From Deltaproteobacteria bacterium (lineage in GTDB: Bacteria; Myxococcota; XYA12-FULL-58-9), in contig JACRCV010000050.1 in NCBI GenBank assembly GCA_016218825.1, positions 1-64,000 of the forward strand: DNA of 64,000 nt. Direction: 5' to 3'. Every line of letters begins with the position of its first letter. Within the stretch, counting starts at the first letter, position 1. The position numbers and the translations under genes were made by a program. The notes below the pieces were generated by a model. The model made no database searches. It was not told the DNA's origin and saw only the letters and a program-made list of their open reading frames with translations. This document shows positions 46,901 to 54,623 of the stretch, piece after piece.

Positions 46901-46966
46901 GCGGGGTTGGCGCTCGGTCGCGGCCGGCGCCGCCACCGATCCATCGCGGCCGCGCCGCGGCGCTAG
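43961..46966 (+). CDS. Large multi-domain surface protein with Calx-beta and MYXO-CTERM-like tail
   Basis: This 1,001-residue protein has a signal (GLAFTGVLLAATTAHA). The first 170 residues are a domain with a Cys cluster (GCDCGTACSS). PKD/Ig-like domains and a galactose-binding-like segment follow (about 190-530). A PPC-type pre-peptidase domain (about 610-730), two Calx-beta domains (about 735-930) and a GCACRGQPGG plus hydrophobic and RGRRRHR tail end it. The tail matches the MYXO-CTERM layout, with lipid attachment by myxosortase at the Cys. I chose ATG 43961 for AAGGA at 8-nt spacing; 43913 is longer. It is likely a surface-anchored exoprotein. Confidence 0.8.
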   Translation: MTARSGTDLRRRGAGLAFTGVLLAATTAHAADTVRVTFATQATGQTGWTCFTTRHLVAVWLEDDTTGTYVRTLRLFGQSFLPNLKDWARASDMVLDGVTGATQLCDTGKVADQNDANGDGCDCGTACSSTAMPSQLDTTAVDISDIPDGPYRVRLELSHCEIANSFDTPDTTIVFTKNGVSSTSTPVSQTGFMNVVIAYSANRGAGSPPGVNAGANQILAPSAAATRTTTLTGVATDDGGSPTVTWSQLSCDPPPGTATFADLHAASTSVSFSHAGRYLLQLAATDGTLTSTDEVTITVNARVLKPDADGAVDSVNTGRAFGSLLNDAAGARGHHGGAVGSDSQNRMRYYVRFDTGAVVKPVLKATLRLPAAWAPIGCTAPLAGHLRNVYVLTDAEDLFYEIDDDGAGPHAALTWANQPVVSSSNVRGMLDAGRLPVGQFNPNPEGTVTHIATWDETDVDLAATFAALSQQNGFLGFFVRPDPADTNPCTVEVMSRENYVAPELVVIEGWQAAPNTPPLAVAGSDQSVADPDGDGVQAVTVDGSGSSDADGTVTGYAWQEGSTTLASGAVARVTLALGVHDLTLTVSDNAGGTAQGGVQIIVDDRFAGNAVATSARALTGATAGTAFDNLMAYESFAAGARGDWFSVALPAGADLGVAAQLSNADGDLDLRLFQPDATTLITSSVTAGNTETVAASDVAAGTYLVNVSAARGLADANTYSMTVSVTGVPTLSVTLNPTAAPENAGTLSAAGLVTTDTSPLSDLIVNLTSDDAALTVPAQVTIGAGATSAPFDLSLLDNAVADGNRLATITASASGHGAGSSALTIVDDDGNAGPVVNWTQASQLVLEDAVAAAVRVSLSVAASQTIIIPYTVAGTATPGVDHSLADGSITIAAGQIVGAVGFTITYDTAAEGDETIVVTLGTPQNAVLGVTSVETVTIRDVGAGGDTDNPGADPAAADNVAHSAGCACRGQPGGLVALAVAGLALGRGRRRHRSIAAAPRR

Positions 46967-47028
46967 CCTGCGAGCGCCGGGGTCGCCCCCCCTTACGCCG
47001 CACCCCCATCCCGGGTAGAGTGCGCCCC

Positions 47029-47955
47029 ATGAAATCAACCCCACTTGCCCTTTCTGTCCTCATCGGCTCCATCAGCCTCAACGGCTGCAGCGACAACAAG
47101 ACCGAGACCGCACCGCCGCCCGCCGCCGCGCAAGCGCCGACGCCGCCCAAGCCCAACATGATCCCGCCGCCGGCCGACGTCGCCGCGCCGCCCGCCGACG
47201 CCCAGAAGACCGCGTCCGGCCTGGCGTACAAAGTTCTCAAGGCCGGCACCGGCACCGTCCATCCGACGCCCGCCGACGGCGTCACGGTCCATTACACCGG
47301 CTGGACCACGAACGGTCAGATGTTCGACAGCTCGGTGCGCCGCGGTGAGCCGGCGATCTTCCCTCTCGGCCGCGTCATCCCGGGCTGGACCGAAGGCCTG
47401 CAGCTGATGGTCGAGGGCCAGCAGAACCGCTTCTGGATCCCGGCCAACCTCGCCTACGGCGAGACCCCGGCGCGCCCCGGCGCCCCGGCCGGCATGCTGG
47501 TCTTCGACGTCGAGCTGTTGAAGGTCATGGCGACCCCGACGACCCCGGCGGACGTCGCGGCGGCGCCGAAAGACGCCAAGAAGACCAAGTCCGGCCTGGC
47601 TTACAAGGTGCTCAAGCCGGGCACCGGCACCACCCACCCCGGCGCGACCGACATGGTCGAGGTCGAGTACACCGGCTGGACCACCGACGGCAAAGCCTTC
47701 GACAGCTCGGTGACCACCGGCAAGGCGGCGCGCTTCCGTCTCGACCGCGTCATCACGGGGTGGGGCGAAGGCCTGCAGCTGATGGTCGAGGGCGAGAAGA
47801 CCCGCTTCTGGATCCCCGGTGCCCTCGCCTACGGCGATAAGGCCGGGATGCCCGGCGGTCCGCCCGCGGGCCAGCTGACCTTCGACGTCGAGCTGGTGCA
47901 CTTCGTACCGACGCCCCCGGCCGCGGCGGCCGGCATGCCGCCGTCGCATCCGTAG
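47029..47955 (+). CDS. Lipoprotein with two FKBP-type peptidyl-prolyl isomerase domains
   Basis: This 308-residue lipoprotein has a lipobox LNGC at Cys20 and a Pro/Ala linker. Two tandem FKBP domains follow (about 65-165 and 195-295), each with the V-T-V-H-Y-T-G-W start and F-D-S-S, V-I-P-G-W-T-E-G-L-Q-L-M signature. The second copy has V-I-T-G-W-G-E-G-L-Q. Both retain aromatic pocket residues (Tyr, Trp, Phe). They isomerise prolyl bonds and assist folding of secreted proteins. The tandem copy shows duplication. The next gene starts 25 nt downstream. Confidence 0.92.
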   Translation: MKSTPLALSVLIGSISLNGCSDNKTETAPPPAAAQAPTPPKPNMIPPPADVAAPPADAQKTASGLAYKVLKAGTGTVHPTPADGVTVHYTGWTTNGQMFDSSVRRGEPAIFPLGRVIPGWTEGLQLMVEGQQNRFWIPANLAYGETPARPGAPAGMLVFDVELLKVMATPTTPADVAAAPKDAKKTKSGLAYKVLKPGTGTTHPGATDMVEVEYTGWTTDGKAFDSSVTTGKAARFRLDRVITGWGEGLQLMVEGEKTRFWIPGALAYGDKAGMPGGPPAGQLTFDVELVHFVPTPPAAAAGMPPSHP

Positions 47956-47980
47956 CGCCAGCGCGCTCGTGGAGGACACC

Positions 47981-48946
47981 ATGGCCGAGATCCTAGACAC
48001 CGTCTTGTTGCTCGCGCTGCCGGCTTCCGGCAAGTCCGAGGTGCGCAAATACCTGGCCGGCATGAGCCCGGAGGTCTGCAAGCGCGACTTCCACATGGGT
48101 GAGACCGTCCAGCTCGACGACTTCCCCTACGTGCACATGATGCGGCAGCTGGACGTCGCGCTCGGGGCGCTCGGCAAGCCCTCGGTGTTCTTCCACGCCG
48201 GCGATCGGCCGTTCAAAGACCCGCGCGACTGGGGCACGCTGATCCACCTGGTCAACGAAGACCACGCCGACCTGATCGCGAAGAAGAGCAAGAAGCCCGA
48301 GTCGGCCGCCCAGTGGCTGCTGAAGCGCTTCGACGCCGCGCGCAAGAAGGTCGGCGCGCCGGCGGTCTTCGTCGCCCTCGACAAGGCCACCCAGGACGCT
48401 GTGTGCGACAAGCTCGAGAAGGAGGCGCAGGCGCTGCTCACCGACAAGCTCGGCAACTACCCCACGAGCCTCAAGGGCAAGACGCTGGTGATCGAGTTCG
48501 CGCGCGGCGGCGCCCAGGGCAGCGCGATGCCGCTGTCGCCGCCGTTCGGCTATGCCTATTCCATCGGCGAGCTGTCGCCGAAGATCCTCAGCAAGGCCTG
48601 CATCCTCTACATCTGGGTGACGCCCGAGGAGTCACGGCGCAAGAACGACGCCCGCGCCAACCCCGACGACCCGGGCTCCATCCTGCACCACGGCGTGCCG
48701 ATCGAGGTCATGCTCAAGGACTACGGCTGCGACGACATGGCGCACCTCATCGAGCGCTCCGACCAGCCGGACACCGTGCGCATCGAGGCGCACGGCAAGA
48801 CCTATCACCTGCCGGTGGCGCGCTTCGACAACCGCACCGACAAGACCAGCTTCGTGCGCAACGACCGCAAAGACTGGAAGCCGGCCGAGATCCAGGCGCT
48901 GCACGACGGCTTGAAAGGCGCCCTCGGCCGCCTGGCCAAGGCCTAG
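47981..48946 (+). CDS. P-loop protein of unknown role
   Basis: This 321-residue protein has ALPASGKSEVRKYL at 12-25, a Walker A loop (G-x-x-x-x-G-K-S/T variant P-A-S-G-K-S). No clear Walker B, GTPase G4 or kinase lid is recognisable; LVIEFARGGAQG may hold an acidic residue near the site. ATG 47981 has GGAGG 5 nt upstream, while ATG 47969 is the same protein plus four residues. The rest is alpha/beta with charged helices. I do not recognise a named family; a nucleotide-binding enzyme or kinase-like protein is all that can be said. Confidence 0.65.
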   Translation: MAEILDTVLLLALPASGKSEVRKYLAGMSPEVCKRDFHMGETVQLDDFPYVHMMRQLDVALGALGKPSVFFHAGDRPFKDPRDWGTLIHLVNEDHADLIAKKSKKPESAAQWLLKRFDAARKKVGAPAVFVALDKATQDAVCDKLEKEAQALLTDKLGNYPTSLKGKTLVIEFARGGAQGSAMPLSPPFGYAYSIGELSPKILSKACILYIWVTPEESRRKNDARANPDDPGSILHHGVPIEVMLKDYGCDDMAHLIERSDQPDTVRIEAHGKTYHLPVARFDNRTDKTSFVRNDRKDWKPAEIQALHDGLKGALGRLAKA

Positions 48947-48957
48947 CCCGCAGGGCC

Positions 48958-50319
48958 CTACTCCTCCCGATCGCCGAGCTTGCGGTGGATGGTGCGGGCG
49001 TGGACGCCGAGCAGCCGCGCCGCGGTCCGCTTGTCGCCGCCGGCGCGCTTCAGGGTCTCTTCGATCAGGCGCCGCTCCACCTCGTAAAGCGGCGTCCCGA
49101 AGGGGACGAAGATGCCGTCGCCGCTCTCGATCGGACGGCCCTCGGCGTGCGCCACCGCCTCGGGCAGATCCTGCAGGTCGATCACCTCGCCGCGACAGAG
49201 CACCACCGCCCGCTCGATGGCGTTCTCGAGCTCGCGGACGTTGCCCGGCCAGGCGTAGCCGTCGAGCGCCTTGAGCGCGGCCGCCGCGAACGCGCGCACG
49301 CTCTTCTTGTTCTTGTCGGCGTAGGCCTTCAAGAAGTGCTGCGCCAACAGCAGCACGTCGCCGTGGCGCTCGCGCAACGGCGGCACCGCGAGCTTGATCA
49401 CGTTCAGTCGGTAGTAGAGGTCCTCGCGGAAGCGCCCGGCGCGGACGTCCTCTTCCAGGTTGCGCCAGGTCGCCGCCACCACCCGCACGTCGACCCGCCG
49501 CACCTCTTGGCCGCCGACCCGCTCGATCTCGCCCTCCTGCAGCACCCGCAAGAGGCGCACCTGCACCGGGGCGCTGGTCTCGCCGATCTCGTCCAAGAAG
49601 ATCGTGCCGCCGCTGGCGCGCTCGAAGCGCCCCTCGCGCCGCTCGTGCGCCCCGGTGAACGCGCCGCGCTCGTGACCGAAGAGCTCGCTCTCCAAGAGCG
49701 TCTCCGGGAGCGCCGAGCAGTTCACCGGCACGAACGGCGCCGCGCTCCGATCCGAGAGCCGGTGGATCTCGCGCGCCAACAGCTCCTTGCCGGTGCCGCT
49801 CTCGCCGACGATGAGGATGGTGGCCTTCGACGGCGCCGCCTGGGTCACGACGTCCAAGGTCTTGCGCCAGGCCACCGCCTGCCCGACGAGGTCCGAGGTC
49901 GAGCTGGAGGACATCGCCTGCCGCAGCGCCCGGTTCTCGTGCAACAGCGCCCGGCGCTCGAGGGCGCGCTCGATGGAGCGCAGGACGATGGCGCGCTTCA
50001 AGGGTTTGGCGATGAAGTCGTAGGCGCCCTCGCGCATGCACTCCACGGCGTTCTCGACCGAGCCGAACGCCGTCATCATCACGACCTCGATCGCCGGTGA
50101 CATCGCCTTGAGCGCCCGCAGCAAGTCGATGCCGCTCATCTTCGGCATCATGATGTCGGCGAGCACCAGATCGACGTGCTGGTCGCGCGCGATGCCGAGC
50201 GCCTCCTCGCCGCTGTCGGTGGTCGTGACCGAGTAGGCCTCGCGCTCCAGGATCTTGGCGAGCGAGGTCCGGATCCCGGCCTCGTCATCGACCACGAGGA
50301 TGTGCGCCGCTGTCGCCAT
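48958..50319 (-). CDS. NtrC-type sigma-54 response regulator
   Basis: This 453-residue regulator has a receiver domain (1-120) with the acidic pair D11/D12, phosphoacceptor D55 (VLADIMMPKMSG) and conserved Thr and Lys. An AAA+ domain (about 130-370) follows with GESGTGKE (Walker A), GAFTGA (sigma-54 contact) and TIFLDEIGE (Walker B). The C-terminal Fis-type HTH is at about 410-450 (KRAGGDKRTAARLLGVHARTIHRK). It activates sigma-54 promoters when phosphorylated. No histidine kinase gene lies nearby, so it is an orphan whose target is unknown. Confidence 0.95.
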   Translation of the reverse strand: MATAAHILVVDDEAGIRTSLAKILEREAYSVTTTDSGEEALGIARDQHVDLVLADIMMPKMSGIDLLRALKAMSPAIEVVMMTAFGSVENAVECMREGAYDFIAKPLKRAIVLRSIERALERRALLHENRALRQAMSSSSTSDLVGQAVAWRKTLDVVTQAAPSKATILIVGESGTGKELLAREIHRLSDRSAAPFVPVNCSALPETLLESELFGHERGAFTGAHERREGRFERASGGTIFLDEIGETSAPVQVRLLRVLQEGEIERVGGQEVRRVDVRVVAATWRNLEEDVRAGRFREDLYYRLNVIKLAVPPLRERHGDVLLLAQHFLKAYADKNKKSVRAFAAAALKALDGYAWPGNVRELENAIERAVVLCRGEVIDLQDLPEAVAHAEGRPIESGDGIFVPFGTPLYEVERRLIEETLKRAGGDKRTAARLLGVHARTIHRKLGDREE

Positions 50320-50407
50320 GAGCTCCGCCCGCCACCTCGCGCCCGAGGCTCGCCATCAAAGTGCGCCCGGTGATACATCAGACGCAAGGTCGTCCGCGAC
50401 CCCTATC

Positions 50408-52078
50408 ATGGAGCTTCTCCGAGGTCAGCCGGCCGTCGCCGCCGCCCGCGCCCTGTTCGCGTCGCCCGGCATCCCGGCGGTCGACGTCGACCCCCAGGCC
50501 CGCGGCGGCGGCGCGTTGACGGTCCTCGCCCTCGCCACCCCGGAGCGCGCCGTGCTCGTCGACAGGCTCGCCACCCCGGACCTGGGGGCGTTGTTCGCCG
50601 CCGCCGCCCACCCGTTCGCGGCGGAGCACGCCAAGACCGTGCACCGCGCCCTGCTGCGGGCGGGTCTCTTTGCCCCGGCGCGCTGGGCCTGCACCCACCT
50701 CACCGCGCAGCTCCTCGCCGCCGGTCGGGACCACGACCTGTCGCTCGCCGGCCTGTGCGCGCGCGCCCATCTCCCGGCGCCGCCCGAGGCCGCCGCCGGC
50801 ATGGACGCCTGGGCCGCCCGGCTGCGAGCCACGGCCGCGGTGGTCGGCGCGGTGAAGAGCCAGCTCAAAGAAGACGGCCTGGTGTGGGTGTCGCGCCTCG
50901 AGGCCGCCGCGGTGGCGCCGATCGCTCTGATGGAGCACGCCGGCATGCCCTTCGACGGCGACGCCTGGCGGGCGGTGACCTTCGCCGCCGAGCGCGAACG
51001 CCGCGAGCTCGAGACCAAGATCCTGCAGGCGCTGCGGAAGGCCGGCGACACCGACTTGTTCGGCGCGGCCACGTTGCACCTCGACAACGACGCCGAGCTC
51101 AAGGCGGCGCTCACCGCCGTCGGCTACCCCCTTGCCGACGTGCGCCGCGAGACCGTGGCGGCGCTGCCCGCGCCGCTCGGCCCCTGGTTGGCCCGTTCTC
51201 GCGAGCTCTTGAAGATCACCAGCGCCTACGGCGAGAGCTTCCTGGCCCACGTCGGCGCCGACGGTCGCATCCATCCGACCTTCGAGCAGATCGGCGCCAC
51301 GACCGGACGCTTGAGCTGCCACTCCCCGAACCTGCAGGCCATGGTCAAAGGCACCCCGCACCGCGCCTGCTTCAAGGCCGCGCCCGATCGCCGCCTGGTG
51401 GTCGCCGACTATTCGGCGTGCGAGCTCCGGATCCTCGCGGAGATGAGCGGCGATCCGGTGTTCGCCGAGGCGTTCGCCCACGGCGAGGACCTCCACGCCC
51501 GGGTCGCGACCGCGGTCTTCGGCAAGCCGGTCTCGAAGAGCCAGAACCCGGAGCTGCGCGAGCGCGCCAAGGCGGTGAACTTCGGCCTCGCCTACGGCAT
51601 GGGCGCGGGCGGCTTGGCTCGCGCCACCGGCACCAGCCTCGCGGTGGCGCGCGAGCTGCTCGAGCGCTACTTCCGGACCTTCCCTCGCATCCGGTCGTTC
51701 CTGGAGCAGAGCGCCGCCGGCGGCCTCGAGCGCGGCTTCGCGGTGACGATGACCGGGCGCCGCCTGATGCTCGACCCGGGCACGACCGCGGACAGCCGCG
51801 CCCAGGCGGAGCGGATCGCGAAGAACATGCCGATCCAGGGCACCAGCGCCGACATCACCAAGATCGCGCTGGCCCGCCTCTACCGCCGCTTGCCGGCGTT
51901 TGCCGGCGCCGCGCTGGTGAACACCGTGCACGACGAGATCGTGGTCGAGTGCGCCGCGCCGGACGCCGACGGCGTGCGCCTCGTGCTCGCCGAGGAGATG
52001 CAGGCCGCCGGCGCCGAGGTCTTGAAGCACGTCCCGGTCGGTGTCGACAGCGCCGTCTGCCAACACTGGGACAAGTAG
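50408..52078 (+). CDS. Short family A DNA polymerase without a 5'-nuclease
   Basis: This 556-residue protein is much shorter than DNA polymerase I (about 900). There is no 5'-nuclease domain. The N-terminal 200 residues keep a 3'-5' exonuclease-like layout, but the catalytic Asp/Glu motifs are not visible (the first motif reads VDVDPQARGGG, lacking D-x-E). The polymerase domain is intact: motif A DYSACELRILA (D334), motif B RERAKAVNFGLAYG (K388, Y396) and motif C VHDEIVVE (D509, E510). It is probably an accessory repair or translesion polymerase without proofreading. ATG 50408 is the nearest start. It lies divergent to the NtrC gene. Confidence 0.85.
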   Translation: MELLRGQPAVAAARALFASPGIPAVDVDPQARGGGALTVLALATPERAVLVDRLATPDLGALFAAAAHPFAAEHAKTVHRALLRAGLFAPARWACTHLTAQLLAAGRDHDLSLAGLCARAHLPAPPEAAAGMDAWAARLRATAAVVGAVKSQLKEDGLVWVSRLEAAAVAPIALMEHAGMPFDGDAWRAVTFAAERERRELETKILQALRKAGDTDLFGAATLHLDNDAELKAALTAVGYPLADVRRETVAALPAPLGPWLARSRELLKITSAYGESFLAHVGADGRIHPTFEQIGATTGRLSCHSPNLQAMVKGTPHRACFKAAPDRRLVVADYSACELRILAEMSGDPVFAEAFAHGEDLHARVATAVFGKPVSKSQNPELRERAKAVNFGLAYGMGAGGLARATGTSLAVARELLERYFRTFPRIRSFLEQSAAGGLERGFAVTMTGRRLMLDPGTTADSRAQAERIAKNMPIQGTSADITKIALARLYRRLPAFAGAALVNTVHDEIVVECAAPDADGVRLVLAEEMQAAGAEVLKHVPVGVDSAVCQHWDK

Positions 52079-52097
52079 GCGCGCAGGCCCCGCCGCG

Positions 52098-52931
52098 ATG
52101 ACCACCGTCGTCCTTCTCGTCCTGCTGTCGGCGCTGGTGCACGCGGCGTGGAACGCGGCGCTCAAAGGCCAGACGGACGCCAGCGCTGCGAGCTGTGCGG
52201 TGATCTTCGGCGCGGCCCTGGTGTCGGCGCTGCTCGCCGCGATCGTCGGTCCGGGGGCGGTGCCGCTCGCCGCGCTCTTTGCGGTCGGGCTCGCGGGGCT
52301 CGTCGAGGGCGCCTACTTCGTGACCGTGACCAAGGCGCTCGAGCTGCTGCCGCTGTCGGCGGCCTACGGCATCAGCCGTGGGGCGGGGGTGCTCTTGGTC
52401 TGGCCGCTGTCGATCGCCGTCTTCGGCGAGCTCGCGACGCCCCTCGCGATCCTCGGCGCGATCCTCTTGTCCCTCGGGCTGTTGGCGACCGCCTCCGGCG
52501 CCAGCCCCAAACGTGGCGTCGCCGTGGCGCTGGTGGCGGCGCTCACCATCGGTGCCTATCCGGTGGTCTACAAGCAGGCCCTGGCCGCGGGCGCGCCGCC
52601 GTTCTCGCTGTTCGCGCTGTCGCTCATCGTCGCCCTGCCGATCCAGGTCGCCGCGCTCGGCGAGACGCGCTGGCGGCGTTTGCGGCAGGCCGTGGCCGTC
52701 GCCCCCGTGACCCTGGGGGTCGCGGCGGCGTTGTGCGCCGGATCGTTTCTGATCTTCCTCATCGCCCTGACCGACGGCGGCGCCGGACGCTTGACAGGCC
52801 TGCGCAACACCTCGGTCTTGTTTGCGAGCGTCTTCGGCTATTTCACAGGTGATCGCGTCGGGCGGCGGGGCGTCGTCGGTGCCGCAGCGATCGCGCTGGG
52901 CGCGGTGCTGGTGGCGTTGGAGACCGCCTGA
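52098..52931 (+). CDS. EamA family transporter
   Basis: This 277-residue protein has about ten TM segments in two EamA repeats (VVLLVLLSALVHAAWNAALKG first, VAVALVAALTIGAYPVVYK second). A conserved LSAAYGISRGAGVL segment and a Glu/Pro turn mark the drug/metabolite superfamily. The substrate is unknown. Its start lies 20 nt after the polymerase stop, so they could be co-transcribed; no functional link is apparent. Confidence 0.9.
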   Translation: MTTVVLLVLLSALVHAAWNAALKGQTDASAASCAVIFGAALVSALLAAIVGPGAVPLAALFAVGLAGLVEGAYFVTVTKALELLPLSAAYGISRGAGVLLVWPLSIAVFGELATPLAILGAILLSLGLLATASGASPKRGVAVALVAALTIGAYPVVYKQALAAGAPPFSLFALSLIVALPIQVAALGETRWRRLRQAVAVAPVTLGVAAALCAGSFLIFLIALTDGGAGRLTGLRNTSVLFASVFGYFTGDRVGRRGVVGAAAIALGAVLVALETA

Positions 52932-52980
52932 CGAGTGACTACCTTCTGCGGCGAGTGGCCGGGGGCGCCCGGGAGGCAGC

Positions 52981-54042
52981 ATGTCGAACATCAGCACGCG
53001 GATCGTAGTCTTGGGGGTCGGGCTCGCGGCGGCGAGCTCCGTGCTCCTGTTCTTCACACGCGCGGCGTCACAGCCGGGGAGCGGCACCATGGAAGGCAAC
53101 AAGAAGCCGTCGGCGGCCGAGCTCAAGGCCCGACTCGATCCGGAGCAGTACCGCGTGACACAAGAGAACGGCACCGAGCGGCCGTTCGCGAACGCCTACT
53201 GGAACAACCACGCTGCGGGCATCTACGTCGACGTGGTCAGCGGCGAGCCGCTGTTTTCGTCCCTCGACAAGTTCGACTCCGGCACCGGCTGGCCGAGCTT
53301 CACGAAGCCGATCGCGAGCGGTGCGGTGGGCGCGCGCCCCGACCGGAGCCACGGGACAACCCGGGTCGAGGTCCGCTCGAAAGCCGGCGACTCGCATCTC
53401 GGGCACGTCTTCGACGACGGGCCGGGGCCGAAGGGCGAGCGCTATTGCATCAACTCCGCGGCGCTGCGCTTCATCCCGGCCGACCGGCTGGCGGCCGAGG
53501 GCTACGGCCAGTATGCCGCGCTGTTCGCGTCGGAGGCTTCGAGCGCCGTGACCTCCGGCCTCGAAACCGCGACCCTTGCCGGCGGTTGTTTCTGGGGGGT
53601 GCAGGACCTCATCCGCACGCTCCCCGGGGTCGCGCGCTCGATCGTCGGCTACACCGGCGGCCGCAGCGCCAACCCCACCTACGAGGACGTGCACCGCGGC
53701 GACACCGGTCACGCCGAGGCGGTGCAGGTGGTCTTCGATCCGCAGAAGCTCAGCTACGAAGATCTGCTCGGCTTCTTCTTCCGCCTCCACGACCCGACCA
53801 CCCTGAACCGCCAGGGCAACGACGTCGGCACCCAGTACCGCTCGGCGATCTTCTACCACTCCGAGGCCCAGCGACTCAGCGCGCTGAAGGTCAAGGAGGC
53901 GGTCGGCAGCTCCGGCAAGTGGAAGCGGCCGCTCACCACCGAGGTCGTGGCGGCAGCCCCCTTCTACCGCGCCGAGGACTACCACCAGGACTACCTGGTC
54001 AAGAGCCCCGACGGCTATACCTGCCACTTCCTGCGCGATTGA
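52981..54042 (+). CDS. msrBA: Exported MsrB-MsrA fused methionine sulfoxide reductase
   Basis: This 353-residue protein has an N-terminal TM or signal segment ([18 protein letters not shown]). An MsrB domain (about 42-175) follows, with the resolving/catalytic RYCINS, Cys156, and conserved GWPSF and HLGHVF. The MsrA domain (about 190-353) has catalytic Cys203 in GGCFWG, GYTGG and GDTGHAE. The order B then A is typical of some Gram-negative fusions. It reduces methionine-S- and R-sulfoxides, here on the periplasmic side. The MsrB zinc Cys pairs are absent, as in many fused forms. It is likely reduced by the periplasmic thioredoxin-type proteins nearby. Confidence 0.95.
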   Translation: MSNISTRIVVLGVGLAAASSVLLFFTRAASQPGSGTMEGNKKPSAAELKARLDPEQYRVTQENGTERPFANAYWNNHAAGIYVDVVSGEPLFSSLDKFDSGTGWPSFTKPIASGAVGARPDRSHGTTRVEVRSKAGDSHLGHVFDDGPGPKGERYCINSAALRFIPADRLAAEGYGQYAALFASEASSAVTSGLETATLAGGCFWGVQDLIRTLPGVARSIVGYTGGRSANPTYEDVHRGDTGHAEAVQVVFDPQKLSYEDLLGFFFRLHDPTTLNRQGNDVGTQYRSAIFYHSEAQRLSALKVKEAVGSSGKWKRPLTTEVVAAAPFYRAEDYHQDYLVKSPDGYTCHFLRD

Positions 54043-54122
54043 GCTGCGGTCGGCTCGGCGAGTGTTGCGGGGCCGCAACCGGCGTAGCTCGGCGGTGTTG
54101 GGTGAGGCGGACTGAAGGGTGA

Positions 54123-54226
54123 GCCCCGCGCGAGCGGGGCGAAGACGCGGCGCAGGAGCGCCGCGGCCGAGGCCGAACGGCCGAGCCCGGAAGGAGGCCG
54201 ACCCTCGCGCCGCCGCGGCGCGAGGG
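54123..54226. other. Two strong hairpins upstream of rpoZ
   Basis: GCCCCGC-GCGA-GCGGGGC (54123-54140) has a 7-bp stem and a GNRA-like tetraloop. CCCTCGCGCCG-CCG-CGGCGCGAGGG (54202-54226) has an 11-bp stem with a 3-base loop. Both lie in the 299-bp gap between the Msr gene and rpoZ. They may be terminators without a T-tract, RNA elements, or palindromic repeats. No gene was seen in the gap. Confidence 0.5.
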
Positions 54227-54341
54227 GCACCCCCAGAAGGAAGAGAAGCGTAGCGCGATGACATGCTTTTCGAAGCGTGTGCTGGTTTGACGACTCGAGC
54301 GCAAGCGTGATATCTGCTGCGGCCCCTGGAGGAATACCCGC

Positions 54342-54563
54342 ATGGCACGCGTCACCGTAGAAGACTGCCTGGACAACGTCGACAACCGGTTCGCGCTGGT
54401 GCTCCTCTCGGCGCAGCGGGCGCGGCAGCTCCTGAAGGGCGCCAAGCCGACGGTGGAGCACTCGAAGAACAAGGCCGCGGTGTTGGCGCTGCGCGAGATC
54501 GCCGCCGGCAACGTTTACGCCGACAAGGACATGAAAGACGTCTTCACCGAGGCCGGCGAGTAG
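54342..54563 (+). CDS. rpoZ: RNA polymerase omega subunit
   Basis: This 73-residue protein matches RpoZ in length and pattern: [20 protein letters not shown] at the N-terminus, then the ARQL(L/I)-x-G motif and the [19 protein letters not shown] helix. It stabilises the RNA polymerase beta-prime subunit. The ATG follows GGAGGAATACCCGC with a strong Shine-Dalgarno. In many genomes rpoZ lies with gmk and spoT, but neither is visible here. The next frame begins at its stop, with an unusual start. Confidence 0.93.
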   Translation: MARVTVEDCLDNVDNRFALVLLSAQRARQLLKGAKPTVEHSKNKAAVLALREIAAGNVYADKDMKDVFTEAGE

Positions 54564-54623
54564 GTCACGCCCGCGCCCTCCGACTTCGATACCGGCACCT
54601 TCATCGGCCGCGACCGCACGCGC

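Noticed and set aside
48632-50041. Minus-strand open frame in a second phase across the NtrC gene
   Set aside because: The NtrC reading has Walker motifs, GAFTGA and HTH in order; this phase has none.
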